Assembly (NCBI GenBank): GCA_028150825.1
Contig: JAOGIM010000005.1
Location: 47,733-111,732, forward strand
DNA from: Paracoccaceae bacterium
GTDB lineage: Bacteria; Pseudomonadota; Alphaproteobacteria; Rhodobacterales; Rhodobacteraceae
Direction: 5' to 3'
Length of the DNA stretch: 64,000 bases
A model generated the notes under the pieces. The model had not been told where the DNA came from. It was given only the letters and a program-made list of their open reading frames with translations, and did no database searches. Shown here one piece after another: positions 1 through 8,843 of the stretch. Each line of letters begins with the position of its first letter. Within the stretch, counting starts at the first letter, position 1. The position numbers and the translations under genes were made by a program.

Positions 1-1000
1 AATAGTAGTTTTTTAGACCGCGCAGTAGGAGAGGCTGTAATCATTGTGAGTTTATTAATTTGGCATAGGACGGATGGTTTACTGTCCAACCTTTCAGCTA
101 AGCTGTAAAGCGAAATTACATAAAGTATCGTTCAATTACGGCGCGTTAATCCAGAAACCATTTTGAGTGTGGTCAGAGAGTTTGCCGGAGAGCCCGGCTC
201 AGTTGGTTTAAGTCTTAGTGATGACCTTGTAGAGGCCTTTGGGTTTTGGAATGCAAAATTGCTAAACAAACTGCAAAACGAGGCTGGAGTTTTCCAGTTT
301 GCAGATCTGTGTGGCCGACTAAAGCGGATGAGTGTTGAGGAACTTGGCAAAATTTTTGCGAATGTAAACATGGAAATTGCTACTGTTAAATTGTCCAAAT
401 TAGACACAGGTAAAGCAGTAAATATTTTTGGGTCCCTTCCAGACGATCACGTTTGTAAAATAAGCCATATAATTTGGATTGGCAAAAATCTGAAATCTGA
501 TGCTATGGATCGGATTGGAAAGAGCCTTGTAGCTAAAATCGATAATCGTCTAGAGCGTGCATTTTATAAAACCCTTGCAGATTATATCGCTGTTATTTTA
601 ACTTTGGGATCTCACAAAGTCCGTCAGGAAGTGATAACGTGACTTGAAATAACGGACCTGAATTTGCTGAGCTGGTGAAGAATGCCATGTTTATATATAG
701 ACATAATTTGGGGAGTTTTTTTAAAAAGACATGGCCAAAGCGATAAGATCAGTATCTCAACTTGAGTTTATTACAGCACTTGGATTTGCGCGTCATCGCG
801 GTGACATTAAAGTTAAAGACCGTATTCTTAGTGGCTTATAAAAGTGGTTGGCTGAAATTATAGAGAAAGAAAAGTTTCTTTCTAGTCGCACCAGAAATCG
901 TGACGGCCAGTGGTAAATTTACAAAATTATTACAAAAAATCAAGATGGCATTACGACGGGCCTATTCAATTGTAGAGATCCTTTGGAAGTTATGCACTAA
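1..1000 (+). pseudogene. fliG: Broken flagellar motor switch gene fliG
   Basis: The reading frame from position 13 gives a Rhodobacterales-type FliG: an N-terminal helix region, then VNPETILSVVREFAGE near 145-190, KLDTGKAVNIFGSLPDD near 400-445 and AMDRIGKSLVAKID near 500-545, which match the FliG middle domain pattern. The frame is broken by TAA at 106-108, TAA at 121-123 and TGA at 640-642. It shifts near 659 into a frame reading EFAELVKNAMFIYRH, and shifts again in the T run at 716-722 into MAKAIRSVSQLEFITALGFAR (731 on). That last frame has stops at 839-841 and 914-916. FliG normally forms the flagellar C-ring and couples it to the stator. With five stops and two frameshifts no functional protein can be made. 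The 5' end lies outside the window. The identification rests on recalled family patterns, not a search. Confidence 0.72.
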
Positions 1001-1112
1001 CGTGGTGGCTATTATATTTCTTTAGTGAACTTTTCGAACATTAGATCAAACACTTGTTCTCAGATAGTCTTTGGCTGTACTTGTTACACCGAGATTATAT
1101 TTCCGAGGTTCT

Positions 1113-2030
1113 ATGGCTAAAACCCAAAAACTCGAGGGTAGCACAGCGCAAAAGGTAACGGATCTCCTTCTGCGTGGATTAATCAATCTAGCGCTCGCTC
1201 TGCCGCTTAGAATGCGATTGTGGTTCATGGGCATGCTGTTGCGTCGCGTGGTCTCACCTTTGGCTGGATATAGGTCCCGGGCGATTGCCAATCTGGATTA
1301 TATTTATCCTGACTTGGAAATGTCGAGAAAACGTCAAATTGCGGATGCTGTTGCAGATAATGCGGGGCGGACCCTTATCGAAAACTATGATGTTTTAGGT
1401 CTTAAAGATCGTATGCGCGATGCTGACGTTGAAGGGAAGGGCTTCGAAGCGGTTAAAGAGGCGCATGCATCTGGCAGGCCAGTAATTTTCGTAACCGGCC
1501 ATTTTGGCAACTTTGAAGCACCCAGAGCCGCGCTTGTTGCGCGGGGTTTTGAAGTTGGCGGTCTTTACCGTCCAATGTCAAACCCCTTTTTTAATGCCCA
1601 TTATGCAAAGAATATGCATTCTCTTTCTGGCCCGGTCTTTGAGCAAGGGAGGCGTGGTACGATGGGGCTTTTCCGCCATATCAAAAGTGGTGGTATGGGT
1701 GTTCTGCTCTTTGATATTTATGATAGCAGTGGAGCGCCAATGGATTTTTTAGGCCAGCCAGCGCCAACAATGACATCAGCCGCAGACATAGCGCTTAAGA
1801 CAGGTGCTTTGCTCGTTCCGTTTTTTGGTGTGCGCAAAGCAGATGGGCGCAGTTTTGAGTTGATTTTTGAGAATCCTATTCCCCATAGTGATGCGTTGAC
1901 AATGACTAAGGACATGACACAGCGGCTCGAGGTACAAGTCGCAAGAAACCCTGAACAATGGTTTTGGATCCATCGGCGATGGAAACCTGCCCGTCAGCGG
2001 ACTATGGCAGAAGCCAAAATAACTTCCTGA
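1113..2030 (+). CDS. Lysophospholipid / lipid A acyltransferase (LpxL/HtrB family)
   Basis: This 305-residue protein belongs to the LpxL/LpxM/HtrB acyltransferase family, which transfers a secondary acyl chain from acyl-ACP to lipid A at the inner face of the cytoplasmic membrane. The catalytic HX4(D/E) motif appears as HFGNFE near residue 130. A hydrophobic N-terminal anchor (residues about 20-50) and the C-terminal pattern NPEQWFWIHRRWK are typical of the family. The ATG at 1113 is preferred over an upstream TTG at 1071 because GAGG lies just upstream and the family does not need the extra 14 residues. It follows the broken fliG and converges on the next gene. Which acyl position it modifies cannot be told from sequence. 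A second lipid A enzyme, the PagL-like protein at 32922, is in the same window. Confidence 0.88.
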   Translation: MAKTQKLEGSTAQKVTDLLLRGLINLALALPLRMRLWFMGMLLRRVVSPLAGYRSRAIANLDYIYPDLEMSRKRQIADAVADNAGRTLIENYDVLGLKDRMRDADVEGKGFEAVKEAHASGRPVIFVTGHFGNFEAPRAALVARGFEVGGLYRPMSNPFFNAHYAKNMHSLSGPVFEQGRRGTMGLFRHIKSGGMGVLLFDIYDSSGAPMDFLGQPAPTMTSAADIALKTGALLVPFFGVRKADGRSFELIFENPIPHSDALTMTKDMTQRLEVQVARNPEQWFWIHRRWKPARQRTMAEAKITS

Positions 2031-2073
2031 GGGCATTTTTTGAAAGATAAATACAATGTTGCCCTTGAGTGAC

Positions 2074-2892
2074 TTATAGTGACAAAGGCGCATCAGGTAT
2101 TGGTGGGCCTGCCTCATATCCTCCCCAAACAGATTGATCAAAGTGAACTACCGATCCGGTCATTAATCCAGCATCCTCAGAGCTAAAAAACGTAACAGCA
2201 CGAGCAACTTCAGCAGGATCAACCAAACGGCCAAAAGGCTGCTGGACTGCGGCTTTTTCAAGCCAATCATCTTTTGCGCCGTGGTACTCGCGCTGGATCT
2301 GGTCTTCTCCATCCGAAGACATCCATCCAATGTTCAACTGGTTGACCCGAATGCGATTTCGTAACAAGGCAAACGCTGTATTGCGCGTAAAGGTCTCTAA
2401 AGCACCTTTTGAGGCGCAATATGCTGCAATAAAAGGTTGGCCAGTCATCGCGCTGGCTGACCCGATGTTAAGTATTGATCCTTCAATCCTGTCGCGGATC
2501 ATCAGCTTAACGCTTTCCTGAGTTAAAAAGAAAGGCGCACGTACGTTAACTGCCATCATCGCATCAAAAAGACCCGGTGATGTATCGAGGATGTTGCCAC
2601 GATCGGTTATGGCTGCTGCATTTACCAAGACGTCAGCCCGGCCAAAGGTTTCGTCGGCTATCGCAACGACTGATCTGCAGTCATCGACGTCGCTTAGATC
2701 GGCCTGACAAAAGGCGACTGGCACACCAGTTTGATCCTGAATATCTAAGGCTACTTTGGCGCCTTTTTCGGCATTTCGGCCGCAGGTGACAATTCCCACC
2801 ACACCGGATCTGGCAAACTCAAGTGCAATAGCCGCTCCAAGCCCTTGGGTCCCGCCAGTCACAATGGCAATTTTCCCATCCATCCGGTTCAT
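2074..2892 (-). CDS. Short-chain dehydrogenase/reductase (SDR family)
   Basis: This is a classical SDR oxidoreductase of about 272 residues. It has the NAD(P) binding TGGTQGLG motif near the N-terminus, an NAA structural motif and the catalytic YCASK pair. The start at 2892 (MNRMDGK) is chosen because an AAAGGA ribosome binding site sits six bases upstream; the longer start at 2907 has a weaker site. It is transcribed divergently from the inositol dehydrogenase gene across a 230-bp region with palindromes, so the two probably share regulation and a sugar or polyol catabolic role. The substrate is unknown; a sugar or cyclitol alcohol is inferred only from context. Confidence 0.85.
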   Translation of the reverse strand: MNRMDGKIAIVTGGTQGLGAAIALEFARSGVVGIVTCGRNAEKGAKVALDIQDQTGVPVAFCQADLSDVDDCRSVVAIADETFGRADVLVNAAAITDRGNILDTSPGLFDAMMAVNVRAPFFLTQESVKLMIRDRIEGSILNIGSASAMTGQPFIAAYCASKGALETFTRNTAFALLRNRIRVNQLNIGWMSSDGEDQIQREYHGAKDDWLEKAAVQQPFGRLVDPAEVARAVTFFSSEDAGLMTGSVVHFDQSVWGGYEAGPPIPDAPLSL

Positions 2893-2943
2893 AATGCATC
2901 CTTTCATCGTACTTTTTTGATAGCTATAAACCTATTTAACTTA

Positions 2944-3110
2944 GCAGTTGCAATAAAAGAAAATCAATTTCTAAACGTGTTTAACGTTATTTGAGAATAT
3001 TTGAAAAGTGGATAAAACTTCTTTAATAATTCTAAAAATTGGCTTTCCAGATCGTTTACTTGTGCAACTGCAACATATCTGTCTTATAGATAATCTGGTT
3101 TATAGATAAT
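2944..3110. promoter_or_regulatory. Divergent promoter region with palindromes and repeats
   Basis: Between the SDR gene and iolG lies a 12-bp palindrome TAAAC-GT-GTTTA (2972-2983) overlapping an 8-bp palindrome TAACGTTA (2982-2989). An inverted pair GCAGTTGCA / TGCAACTGC sits at 2944-2952 and 3063-3071, and an 11-bp direct repeat TTATAGATAAT at 3084-3094 and 3100-3110. CG-centred palindromes are typical of LacI-type operators. The AACGTTAT core recurs at 4202-4209 before the SnoaL-like gene. No regulator gene is present nearby, so the binding protein is unknown. Confidence 0.4.
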
Positions 3111-3122
3111 AAGGAGACTAAC

Positions 3123-4130
3123 TTGCTAAAAATAGCTGTTTTAGGCTGTGGCCGAATCGGACAAATGCACGCGGCTAATATAGCTCAACATCACAGAGCG
3201 GATCTGGCGATGGTATATGATATTTACCAACCTAACGCAGAAATGACGGCGATCAGACATGGCGTTTCAATGGCCTCTGCTGCGTCAGACGTATTTGCCT
3301 CATTTGAAGTTGATGCAGTGCTTGTTGCAACGACCACGGATACGCATGCAGACTTTATCGAAATGGCTGTAGCGGCGGGAAAGCCTATTTTGTGTGAAAA
3401 GCCAATCGATCTTAGCCTTGATAGGGTGAATGCATGTGCTGCAAAAATTGCGGGAACTGATGTACCCATTCAACTTGGCTTTAACCGTCGTTTTGATCCT
3501 GGCCACAGATCTGCCCGAAATGCTGTGGTTAATGGTGAAATCGGCGATCTGCATCAGGTTATCATTACCTCACGTGATCCTGAAATGCCGCCACGGACTT
3601 ATTATGAAACAGCCGGAGGTTTGTTTCGCGATATGACAATCCATGATTTTGATTTAGCACGTTTCATGCTGGGCGATGAGCCTGTTGAGGTTTTCGCCAT
3701 GGGCGGGGGATTGATCGATCGTGCAATGATGACAGACCTTGGTGATTTTGACACGGCCATGATCATCATGCAGACCGCGGATGGCAAACAATGCCATATC
3801 AATAATTCACGCACAGCAGGATATGGCTATGACCAACGGGTGGAGCTTTTGGGCACGAAAGGTATGGTGCAGAGTGAGAACAAAAAAGAGCATGAGGTCA
3901 GGCGGTTTTCCTCAACGCAAACAGAAACATCCGCACCTTATTTAAATTTCTTCATTGAACGTTATAAAGAGGCGTTTGATGCTGAAATCGATGCTTTTGT
4001 GAAGTCTATAACAACAGGAAAAAAACCTGAAGTTGGTTTTGAGGATGGTCGGCGCGCATTGATGTTGGCAGAAGCTGCGTATCTATCAATTTCGCAAAAA
4101 CGCAGTGTGAGTGTGGACGAAGTTGGATAA
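3123..4130 (+). CDS. iolG: Inositol 2-dehydrogenase-like Gfo/Idh/MocA oxidoreductase
   Basis: This 335-residue protein is a Gfo/Idh/MocA dehydrogenase that best fits inositol 2-dehydrogenase, which oxidises myo-inositol to scyllo-inosose with NAD. The N-terminal Rossmann motif is VLGCGRIGQMHAANI. The catalytic lysine lies in the CEKPID motif near residue 94, and the Asp/His pair in RDMTIHDFD near residue 172. The pattern YGYDQRVELLGTKGM is typical of IolG. Translation starts at TTG 3123, supported by AAGGAG at 3111-3116 six bases upstream. No other iol genes (iolA-E) are in the window, so the enzyme could act on another cyclitol or sugar. It is divergent from the SDR gene and probably shares an operator region with it. 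Confidence 0.78.
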   Translation: MLKIAVLGCGRIGQMHAANIAQHHRADLAMVYDIYQPNAEMTAIRHGVSMASAASDVFASFEVDAVLVATTTDTHADFIEMAVAAGKPILCEKPIDLSLDRVNACAAKIAGTDVPIQLGFNRRFDPGHRSARNAVVNGEIGDLHQVIITSRDPEMPPRTYYETAGGLFRDMTIHDFDLARFMLGDEPVEVFAMGGGLIDRAMMTDLGDFDTAMIIMQTADGKQCHINNSRTAGYGYDQRVELLGTKGMVQSENKKEHEVRRFSSTQTETSAPYLNFFIERYKEAFDAEIDAFVKSITTGKKPEVGFEDGRRALMLAEAAYLSISQKRSVSVDEVG

Positions 4131-4381
4131 ATCAGATTGAATTTTTAGCTTTAAGTACCTGGGCCTTCCAAAAACTCTGATACTGGAACTTTTAATTTTT
4201 AAACGTTATAAACGTGCGCAATGCCTTTTATGGATTGGTTCTACATTCGCCGTACAAAAGGCAGTGTGCTACGCTTGATCTACAAAAGGGTATTGCACAC
4301 CTAAAGAAAATCCCATTGCGCAGAGCTCGAAATGAGTTATGACCATTTTTGTGTTTTGTTAGTAAGGGAAACCGCTCGGCT

Positions 4382-5380
4382 ATGTCAGAATTTCAAAACC
4401 AAAAAAACCTTGTCCGCGACTTACACAAAGAGCTAGACGCCGCAACTGGAAACGATGTTGAAAATGTCCTAAGTCGTTATATAGAATCTGATTATCTTTG
4501 GCGCGGTTACCATCCCTTCAATGAACTTACATCTGCCAAAGAACTTGCCAAAGTGTTCTGGTCACCATTAAAAACAGCATTTCAGCACCTCCAGCGTCGA
4601 GATGATGTGTTTATGTCTGGGCGCAACCAGATGGATGATTTCCAAAGCGTTTGGGTGGTCTCAATGGGCCATCTGATGGGGCTGTTTGATGCGCCTTGGT
4701 TGGGATTCAAACCAACTCAAAAAATGACATTTCTTAGATATTGTGAATTTAATAAAATTGAAAACAACAAAGTTGTCGAAACGGCAATGTATTTTGATAT
4801 TCCGCATGTGATGATGCAGTGTGGTCTAAACCCTTTTCCCACAGAAACTGGAGCTCAATTAGTACAACCTGGTCCCCAAACCCACAATGGTTTGTTGTTT
4901 GACCCACAGGATCCGAAGATTGGGGAAAAAACACTTCAAACGATTAACGCAATGATAACTGATCTTGGGCAGTGGAACCTAGGCATGTCGCTTGAGGATG
5001 AGCTGAGACGCACTTGGTGTGAAGATATGATTTGGTGGGGACCCTCTGGCATCGGGGCGACCTATACAATTGAGCGATATGCCAAACAACATTCTGGTCC
5101 CTTCCGAAACGGATTTACGGATCGTTCAAAGACCAACCATATATGCCGCTTGGCCGAAGGCCAATTTGGTGGATTTTTTGGATGGCCCAATTTTACAGCA
5201 AGGCCGACAGGCGGCTTTATGGGGATGCCCGCAACGGACAAAGTGGGTGAATTTCGTGTGATCGATATCTACCGTCGACAAGGTGACAAGCTCGCTGAAA
5301 ATTGGATTTTTATTGATCTCTTGCATTTTTGGAAAATGCAGGGGGTTGATATTTTGGAGCGCATAACCAAAATTGGGTAA
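4382..5380 (+). CDS. SnoaL-like (NTF2-fold) protein with two repeated domains
   Basis: The protein has about 332 residues and appears to hold two tandem SnoaL/NTF2-like halves (about 15-150 and 195-330), each rich in Trp and Phe and containing WRGYHPFN-like and WWGPSGIG-like turns. Members are described as polyketide-cyclase-like or nuclear-transport-factor-2-like proteins and are often found beside sugar or polyol catabolism genes; their activity is mostly unknown. The ATG at 4382 is chosen with an AAGGG element about 13 bases upstream; an upstream TTG at 4349 would add 11 residues. It follows iolG after 250 bp and shares the AACGTTAT palindrome core in its upstream region. I infer a role in the same pathway but cannot name the reaction. 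Confidence 0.75.
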   Translation: MSEFQNQKNLVRDLHKELDAATGNDVENVLSRYIESDYLWRGYHPFNELTSAKELAKVFWSPLKTAFQHLQRRDDVFMSGRNQMDDFQSVWVVSMGHLMGLFDAPWLGFKPTQKMTFLRYCEFNKIENNKVVETAMYFDIPHVMMQCGLNPFPTETGAQLVQPGPQTHNGLLFDPQDPKIGEKTLQTINAMITDLGQWNLGMSLEDELRRTWCEDMIWWGPSGIGATYTIERYAKQHSGPFRNGFTDRSKTNHICRLAEGQFGGFFGWPNFTARPTGGFMGMPATDKVGEFRVIDIYRRQGDKLAENWIFIDLLHFWKMQGVDILERITKIG

Positions 5381-5396
5381 ACTCTAAATTTGGAGG

Positions 5397-6191
5397 TCAT
5401 CTTCCTCGAAAATGGGCGGGTCTATTCTCGTTAAAAGCGGCGACGCCTTCTTTGCGATCTTGGGTTGGAACAGTGCGATTGTAGGCTTCTATTTCAAAGG
5501 CCAACCCATCCATAAGACTCATTTGAAGTCCCTTGTGAATGGCCTGTTTTGCCTGACGCACTGCAATCGGTGCATTGGCTGAGATTTGTTTGGCGGTTTT
5601 TAAAGCGGCTGGTAAGAGGTCGTTTAGTGCAAAAACCTGATTGGCCAAACCCCATTCACAGGCTTCTTGTGCGTCGAACACTCGGCCGGTTAAGATAAGC
5701 TCTTTGGCTCTGCGCTCTCCGATGGCGCGGGCCAAAGTTTGCGTTCCCCCTGCGCCGGGAATAATGCCCAGTGTTACTTCGGTTTGGGCAAATTTTGCGG
5801 TCTCGGACACATACGTAAAATCCATAGCTGCAACAAGCTCGCAACCACCGCCAAAGGCTGCGCCGTTTATCGCCCCTATAAGTGGGATCGGGCAGCCAAT
5901 AATGACGCGCACCATGCGTTCGTAAACAAGGTGTTGGGTTTGCCAGGCCTCATCAGTCATGCCATTGCGTTCCTTTAGGTCTCCTCCAGCGCAAAAAGCG
6001 CGCTCACCGGCGCCGGTAAGAACAATCGCGCGTACCTGTTTAGGATTTAGCGTAAGATCTTCGAAAAGATCTATCAGTTCCTTTGCCATTTGTGTGTTAA
6101 ACGCATTTGCAACGTTGGGTCTGTTAATTGTCACAAGCAGTATATGTTTGCCATGCGTTTCTGTTAGGAGCGTTTTATATGATTTTGACAT
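5397..6191 (-). CDS. Enoyl-CoA hydratase/isomerase (crotonase) family protein
   Basis: This 264-residue crotonase-fold enzyme has the oxyanion hole patterns RAFCAGGDLKE and NGAAFGGGCELVAAMD. Both catalytic glutamates of true hydratases are present, in GGGCEL and in TEVTLGIIPGAGGTQ. It therefore probably hydrates a 2-enoyl-CoA in fatty or branched-chain acid breakdown; a methylglutaconyl-CoA or related hydratase is possible given the Atu/Liu-type genes 13 kb away. It converges on the SnoaL-like gene with a 16-bp spacer. The ATG at 6191 has only a weak ribosome binding site. The exact substrate is not determinable. Confidence 0.85.
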   Translation of the reverse strand: MSKSYKTLLTETHGKHILLVTINRPNVANAFNTQMAKELIDLFEDLTLNPKQVRAIVLTGAGERAFCAGGDLKERNGMTDEAWQTQHLVYERMVRVIIGCPIPLIGAINGAAFGGGCELVAAMDFTYVSETAKFAQTEVTLGIIPGAGGTQTLARAIGERRAKELILTGRVFDAQEACEWGLANQVFALNDLLPAALKTAKQISANAPIAVRQAKQAIHKGLQMSLMDGLAFEIEAYNRTVPTQDRKEGVAAFNENRPAHFRGR

Positions 6192-6343
6192 ATTTGGACC
6201 ACCAGTGTTTTATATTTGACTGCAAAAGCAACATGAGTTTTCGGATCATGTCTTGTTGTAATCGCAATTTACCCTCAATCAAGTGCAATCTAGGTGATCA
6301 TATTATGTTTGCATCCTCTAGAAAAAAAAATTATCATCCGACA

Positions 6344-6427
6344 AGCTGTTGGGGTGCCTGTAAAGGCTGAGATGTACAGACAAACCCATCGAACCTGAAC
6401 TGGTTAGGACCGGCGGAGGGAACAGAA
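6344..6427 (+). ncRNA. TPP riboswitch (THI element)
   Basis: The region carries the conserved thiamine pyrophosphate aptamer segments in order: GGGGTGCC at 6351-6358, GGCTGAGA at 6365-6372, then ACCCATCGAACCTGAACTGG, and a closing GGAGGGAACAG. The P1 stem is formed by CTGTT (6346-6350) and AACAG (6421-6425). TPP binding normally shuts off thiamine synthesis or uptake genes. The gene downstream is an ABC transporter ATPase, which fits thiamine or thiamine-precursor import. No clear terminator hairpin follows, so control of translation initiation is more likely. Confidence 0.92.
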
Positions 6428-6508
6428 AAGTGTTAGCCTTAGTTTTTTTAAACCTTTTGTGCCGATAATGTAGGCTTAGATCAAGATGTGGAATACAGGT
6501 CTCGCCAT

Positions 6509-7246
6509 ATGAGTGACGTTCATGCAATAGCACCCGGTTTATATTTATCAGGAAATGCATATATTGAACAGGTCATGATCTTTGAAGACTTGACTTTACA
6601 AATTGCGTCTGGGGAATGGCACTGTTTATTAGGGGCTTCAGGTGTTGGAAAATCAACAGTTCTGAGGTTATTTGCAGGGCTGAACGAGGGAATTAAGTTT
6701 GGTGGAACTCTGTCGGCTTCTGATGGTTTTCCTTTTAGTAATCGCGTTACTTTTATGGCGCAGAATGATTTACTATTGCCCTGGTTAAATGCACGCGAAA
6801 ACGTATTACTTGGTACGCGTCTACGTGGACAGGTGACTAACCAGTTTGAGGCGGATACAGTGTTAGAGAAGGTTGGCCTTGCCGATCACAGACTAAAAAA
6901 ACCTTCTCAATTGTCTGGTGGCCAACGCCAAAGGGTGGCTTTAGCGCGAACGTTGATTGAAGAACGCCCAATCGTTCTGCTGGACGAACCATTTTCAGCT
7001 CTTGATGCCAAAACCCGATCGCAAATGCAGGAACTGGCGGTTGACCTGCTTAAAGGTAAGACCGTGTTGCTCGTGACTCATGATCCTGCAGAGGCCTCGC
7101 GCTTGGGGCAGGCGATCTCAATCATGTCATCCTCAAAGCTTGAAAAATTTTTACCACCTGTGGGGATCATTCCACGCGGTCTTTCTGATCCTGAGACGTT
7201 ATCCGCGCAGGGTAGTTTACTTAGAATTCTGCGGGGTACAGAGTGA
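6509..7246 (+). CDS. thiZ: Thiamine-precursor ABC transporter, ATP-binding protein (ThiZ-like)
   Basis: This 245-residue ABC ATPase has a Walker A GASGVGKST, a Q-loop MAQND, the signature LSGGQRQRVALAR, a Walker B IVLLDEPFSALD and the H-loop VTHD. Its control by a TPP riboswitch 80 bases upstream and its pairing with a SsuC/TauC-type permease identify it as the ThiZ-like component of a thiamine or hydroxymethylpyrimidine importer. ATG 6509 is chosen; a GTG at 6488 would add seven residues. The C-terminal 30 residues are poorly conserved. No ThiY substrate-binding protein lies beside it, so the specificity is inferred from the riboswitch alone. Confidence 0.82.
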   Translation: MSDVHAIAPGLYLSGNAYIEQVMIFEDLTLQIASGEWHCLLGASGVGKSTVLRLFAGLNEGIKFGGTLSASDGFPFSNRVTFMAQNDLLLPWLNARENVLLGTRLRGQVTNQFEADTVLEKVGLADHRLKKPSQLSGGQRQRVALARTLIEERPIVLLDEPFSALDAKTRSQMQELAVDLLKGKTVLLVTHDPAEASRLGQAISIMSSSKLEKFLPPVGIIPRGLSDPETLSAQGSLLRILRGTE

Positions 7247-7301
7247 TATTTAAGACATGTAAAGATAAGCTGGAACTGCCTTTGCGAGTGAGGAAGGGCG
7301 C

Positions 7302-8039
7302 GTGAGAGCAGTTTGTTTCTTTTTTGGATCTTTGATATTTGGCGTTTGTATCTGGCAAGCGGTAGTTACTTTGACAGGAGTTCCGAGGTTTATTCTGCCT
7401 AGCCCTACTTTGGTTGTTCAGACTTTGTGGAAGAGCCGAGCCCTTATAAGTGAACATGCCTTGATAACATTCGGAGAGGTCCTGAGTGGTCTTGTTTTAG
7501 GAACTGCTTTGGGTGCCATTTCCGCCATCGCCTTATCTGCCTCCAGAAATGCGCGCGATCTTTTGAAGCCAATACTTGTGTTTAGTCAGGCTGTTCCAGT
7601 GTTTGCGCTGGCACCTTTGTTGACGCTTTGGTTTGGATATGGAATTTGGTCCAAAATAGTGATGGCTCTCCTTATTATTTATTTTCCTGTTACCTCCGCA
7701 TTTCTAGATGCCCTTATGCGGACGCCGCGCGGTTGGCTTGATCTTGCCAAAGTCATGGGAGGGTCCTCGCGCAGGATTTTGTGGCTCATCAGGATTCCAG
7801 CTGCTCTCCCAGGGCTGGCAAGCGGAGTACGACTAGCCGCGGTCTATGCGCCCATCGGTGCTATTATTGGGGAATGGGTTGGCGCTTCAAGAGGTTTGGG
7901 ATACCTGATGTTATTGGCAAATGGCCGCGCAAAAACCGACCTTATGTTCGCCGCACTTATTGTACTGGCTGTTTTTACAATTGTACTGCATTTCCTTGTT
8001 GATCGCCTGGCTACTAAATATCTTGACCGGCCTGATTAA
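7302..8039 (+). CDS. thiX: Thiamine-precursor ABC transporter permease (ThiX-like)
   Basis: A 245-residue inner membrane permease of the BPD_transp_1 family, with about six hydrophobic segments. The EAA-like loop around MRTPRGWLDLAKVMGGSSRRILWLI contacts the ATPase. The pattern LPGLASGVRLAAVYAPIGAIIGEW is typical of SsuC/TauC/ThiX permeases. Translation starts at GTG 7302, supported by the ribosome binding site AGGAAGGG just upstream, 55 bp after thiZ and thus in the same TPP-controlled operon. The usual periplasmic binding protein ThiY is absent; the DNA downstream is decayed. Either a binding protein is encoded elsewhere or the importer is no longer complete. Confidence 0.82.
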   Translation: MRAVCFFFGSLIFGVCIWQAVVTLTGVPRFILPSPTLVVQTLWKSRALISEHALITFGEVLSGLVLGTALGAISAIALSASRNARDLLKPILVFSQAVPVFALAPLLTLWFGYGIWSKIVMALLIIYFPVTSAFLDALMRTPRGWLDLAKVMGGSSRRILWLIRIPAALPGLASGVRLAAVYAPIGAIIGEWVGASRGLGYLMLLANGRAKTDLMFAALIVLAVFTIVLHFLVDRLATKYLDRPD

Positions 8040-8843
8040 AAACACGAACATTTTTTATGTTTGCTAACCCAAAAGAGCTATGAAGAAGTTTTACTTCTAT
8101 AGATGCTTACTGCGAATGCATTGGGCCACATTTTCTGGCAGAACTGATAAATTAATGGAAAAATGTTGCATTTATTCTAGTGGCATTTTTCATGCGATGT
8201 TGAGCAAATGGGCTTATTCATGCACAGATCTTATTGAGTTTACCCGCCATCATAGGTACTGGATCAGCAGTATTTCGTAGTTTTGCGCATTCTTGGGCTG
8301 CCTCGGCTGATATTGCTGCAATACTATTTTTCATGCAGTATTAAATATACATCGCAAACTTCAACTTGTGGAGGCTCTCGTTTTGAAAATACTTAATTGA
8401 TGTAGGATTACTTTTTTCTAAGTGTTTGTAATGTTGCCTTGGTTTGAGTAATCCTAGATGGCTTGGAACAAGTGGGTTTTACTTACCTTTTCCACTTTAA
8501 ATTGGCCTGAATGCAGCTCAGTTAACAAAACGCTTGATAAAAATTGTACTGGACTTTGGCGTTGGGATGGTGATGCTTTTGATTTCGCTCGGCTTTTGGA
8601 ATATCAGAGTTACCGCTATGCGCAAAGTTACGACTGGGGACACATTTTCTATTGTATCTGATAAATGCAGTGATGATTGGCTGGATGGTCGAGGTCTATC
8701 GTAGCCTTGACCAGTCCTATAAAGATCGCAGGGTGGGATCTGCTGGATAGTTAGAAGCTTTGTTCCTGATCTCAAAGAGATAATTGCTATCGTATAAAAT
8801 ACCAAAGAGATTGAGTTTCGTTTGAAAAAATGATAATTGAATA
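8040..8843 (+). pseudogene. Decayed region with two membrane-protein-like fragments
   Basis: No intact gene is seen in these 800 bp. Two stretches read as protein without a start codon. The frame 8168-8344, broken by TGA at 8201-8203, gives a hydrophobic sequence including HAQILLSLPAIIGTGSAVF and ends at TAA 8342. The frame 8501-8704 gives RLIKIVLDFGVGMVMLLISL followed by a polar tail and ends at TAG 8702. Both look like membrane-spanning protein remnants, perhaps of a gene once downstream of thiX. I do not recognise the family, and they may belong to different genes. Confidence 0.35.
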
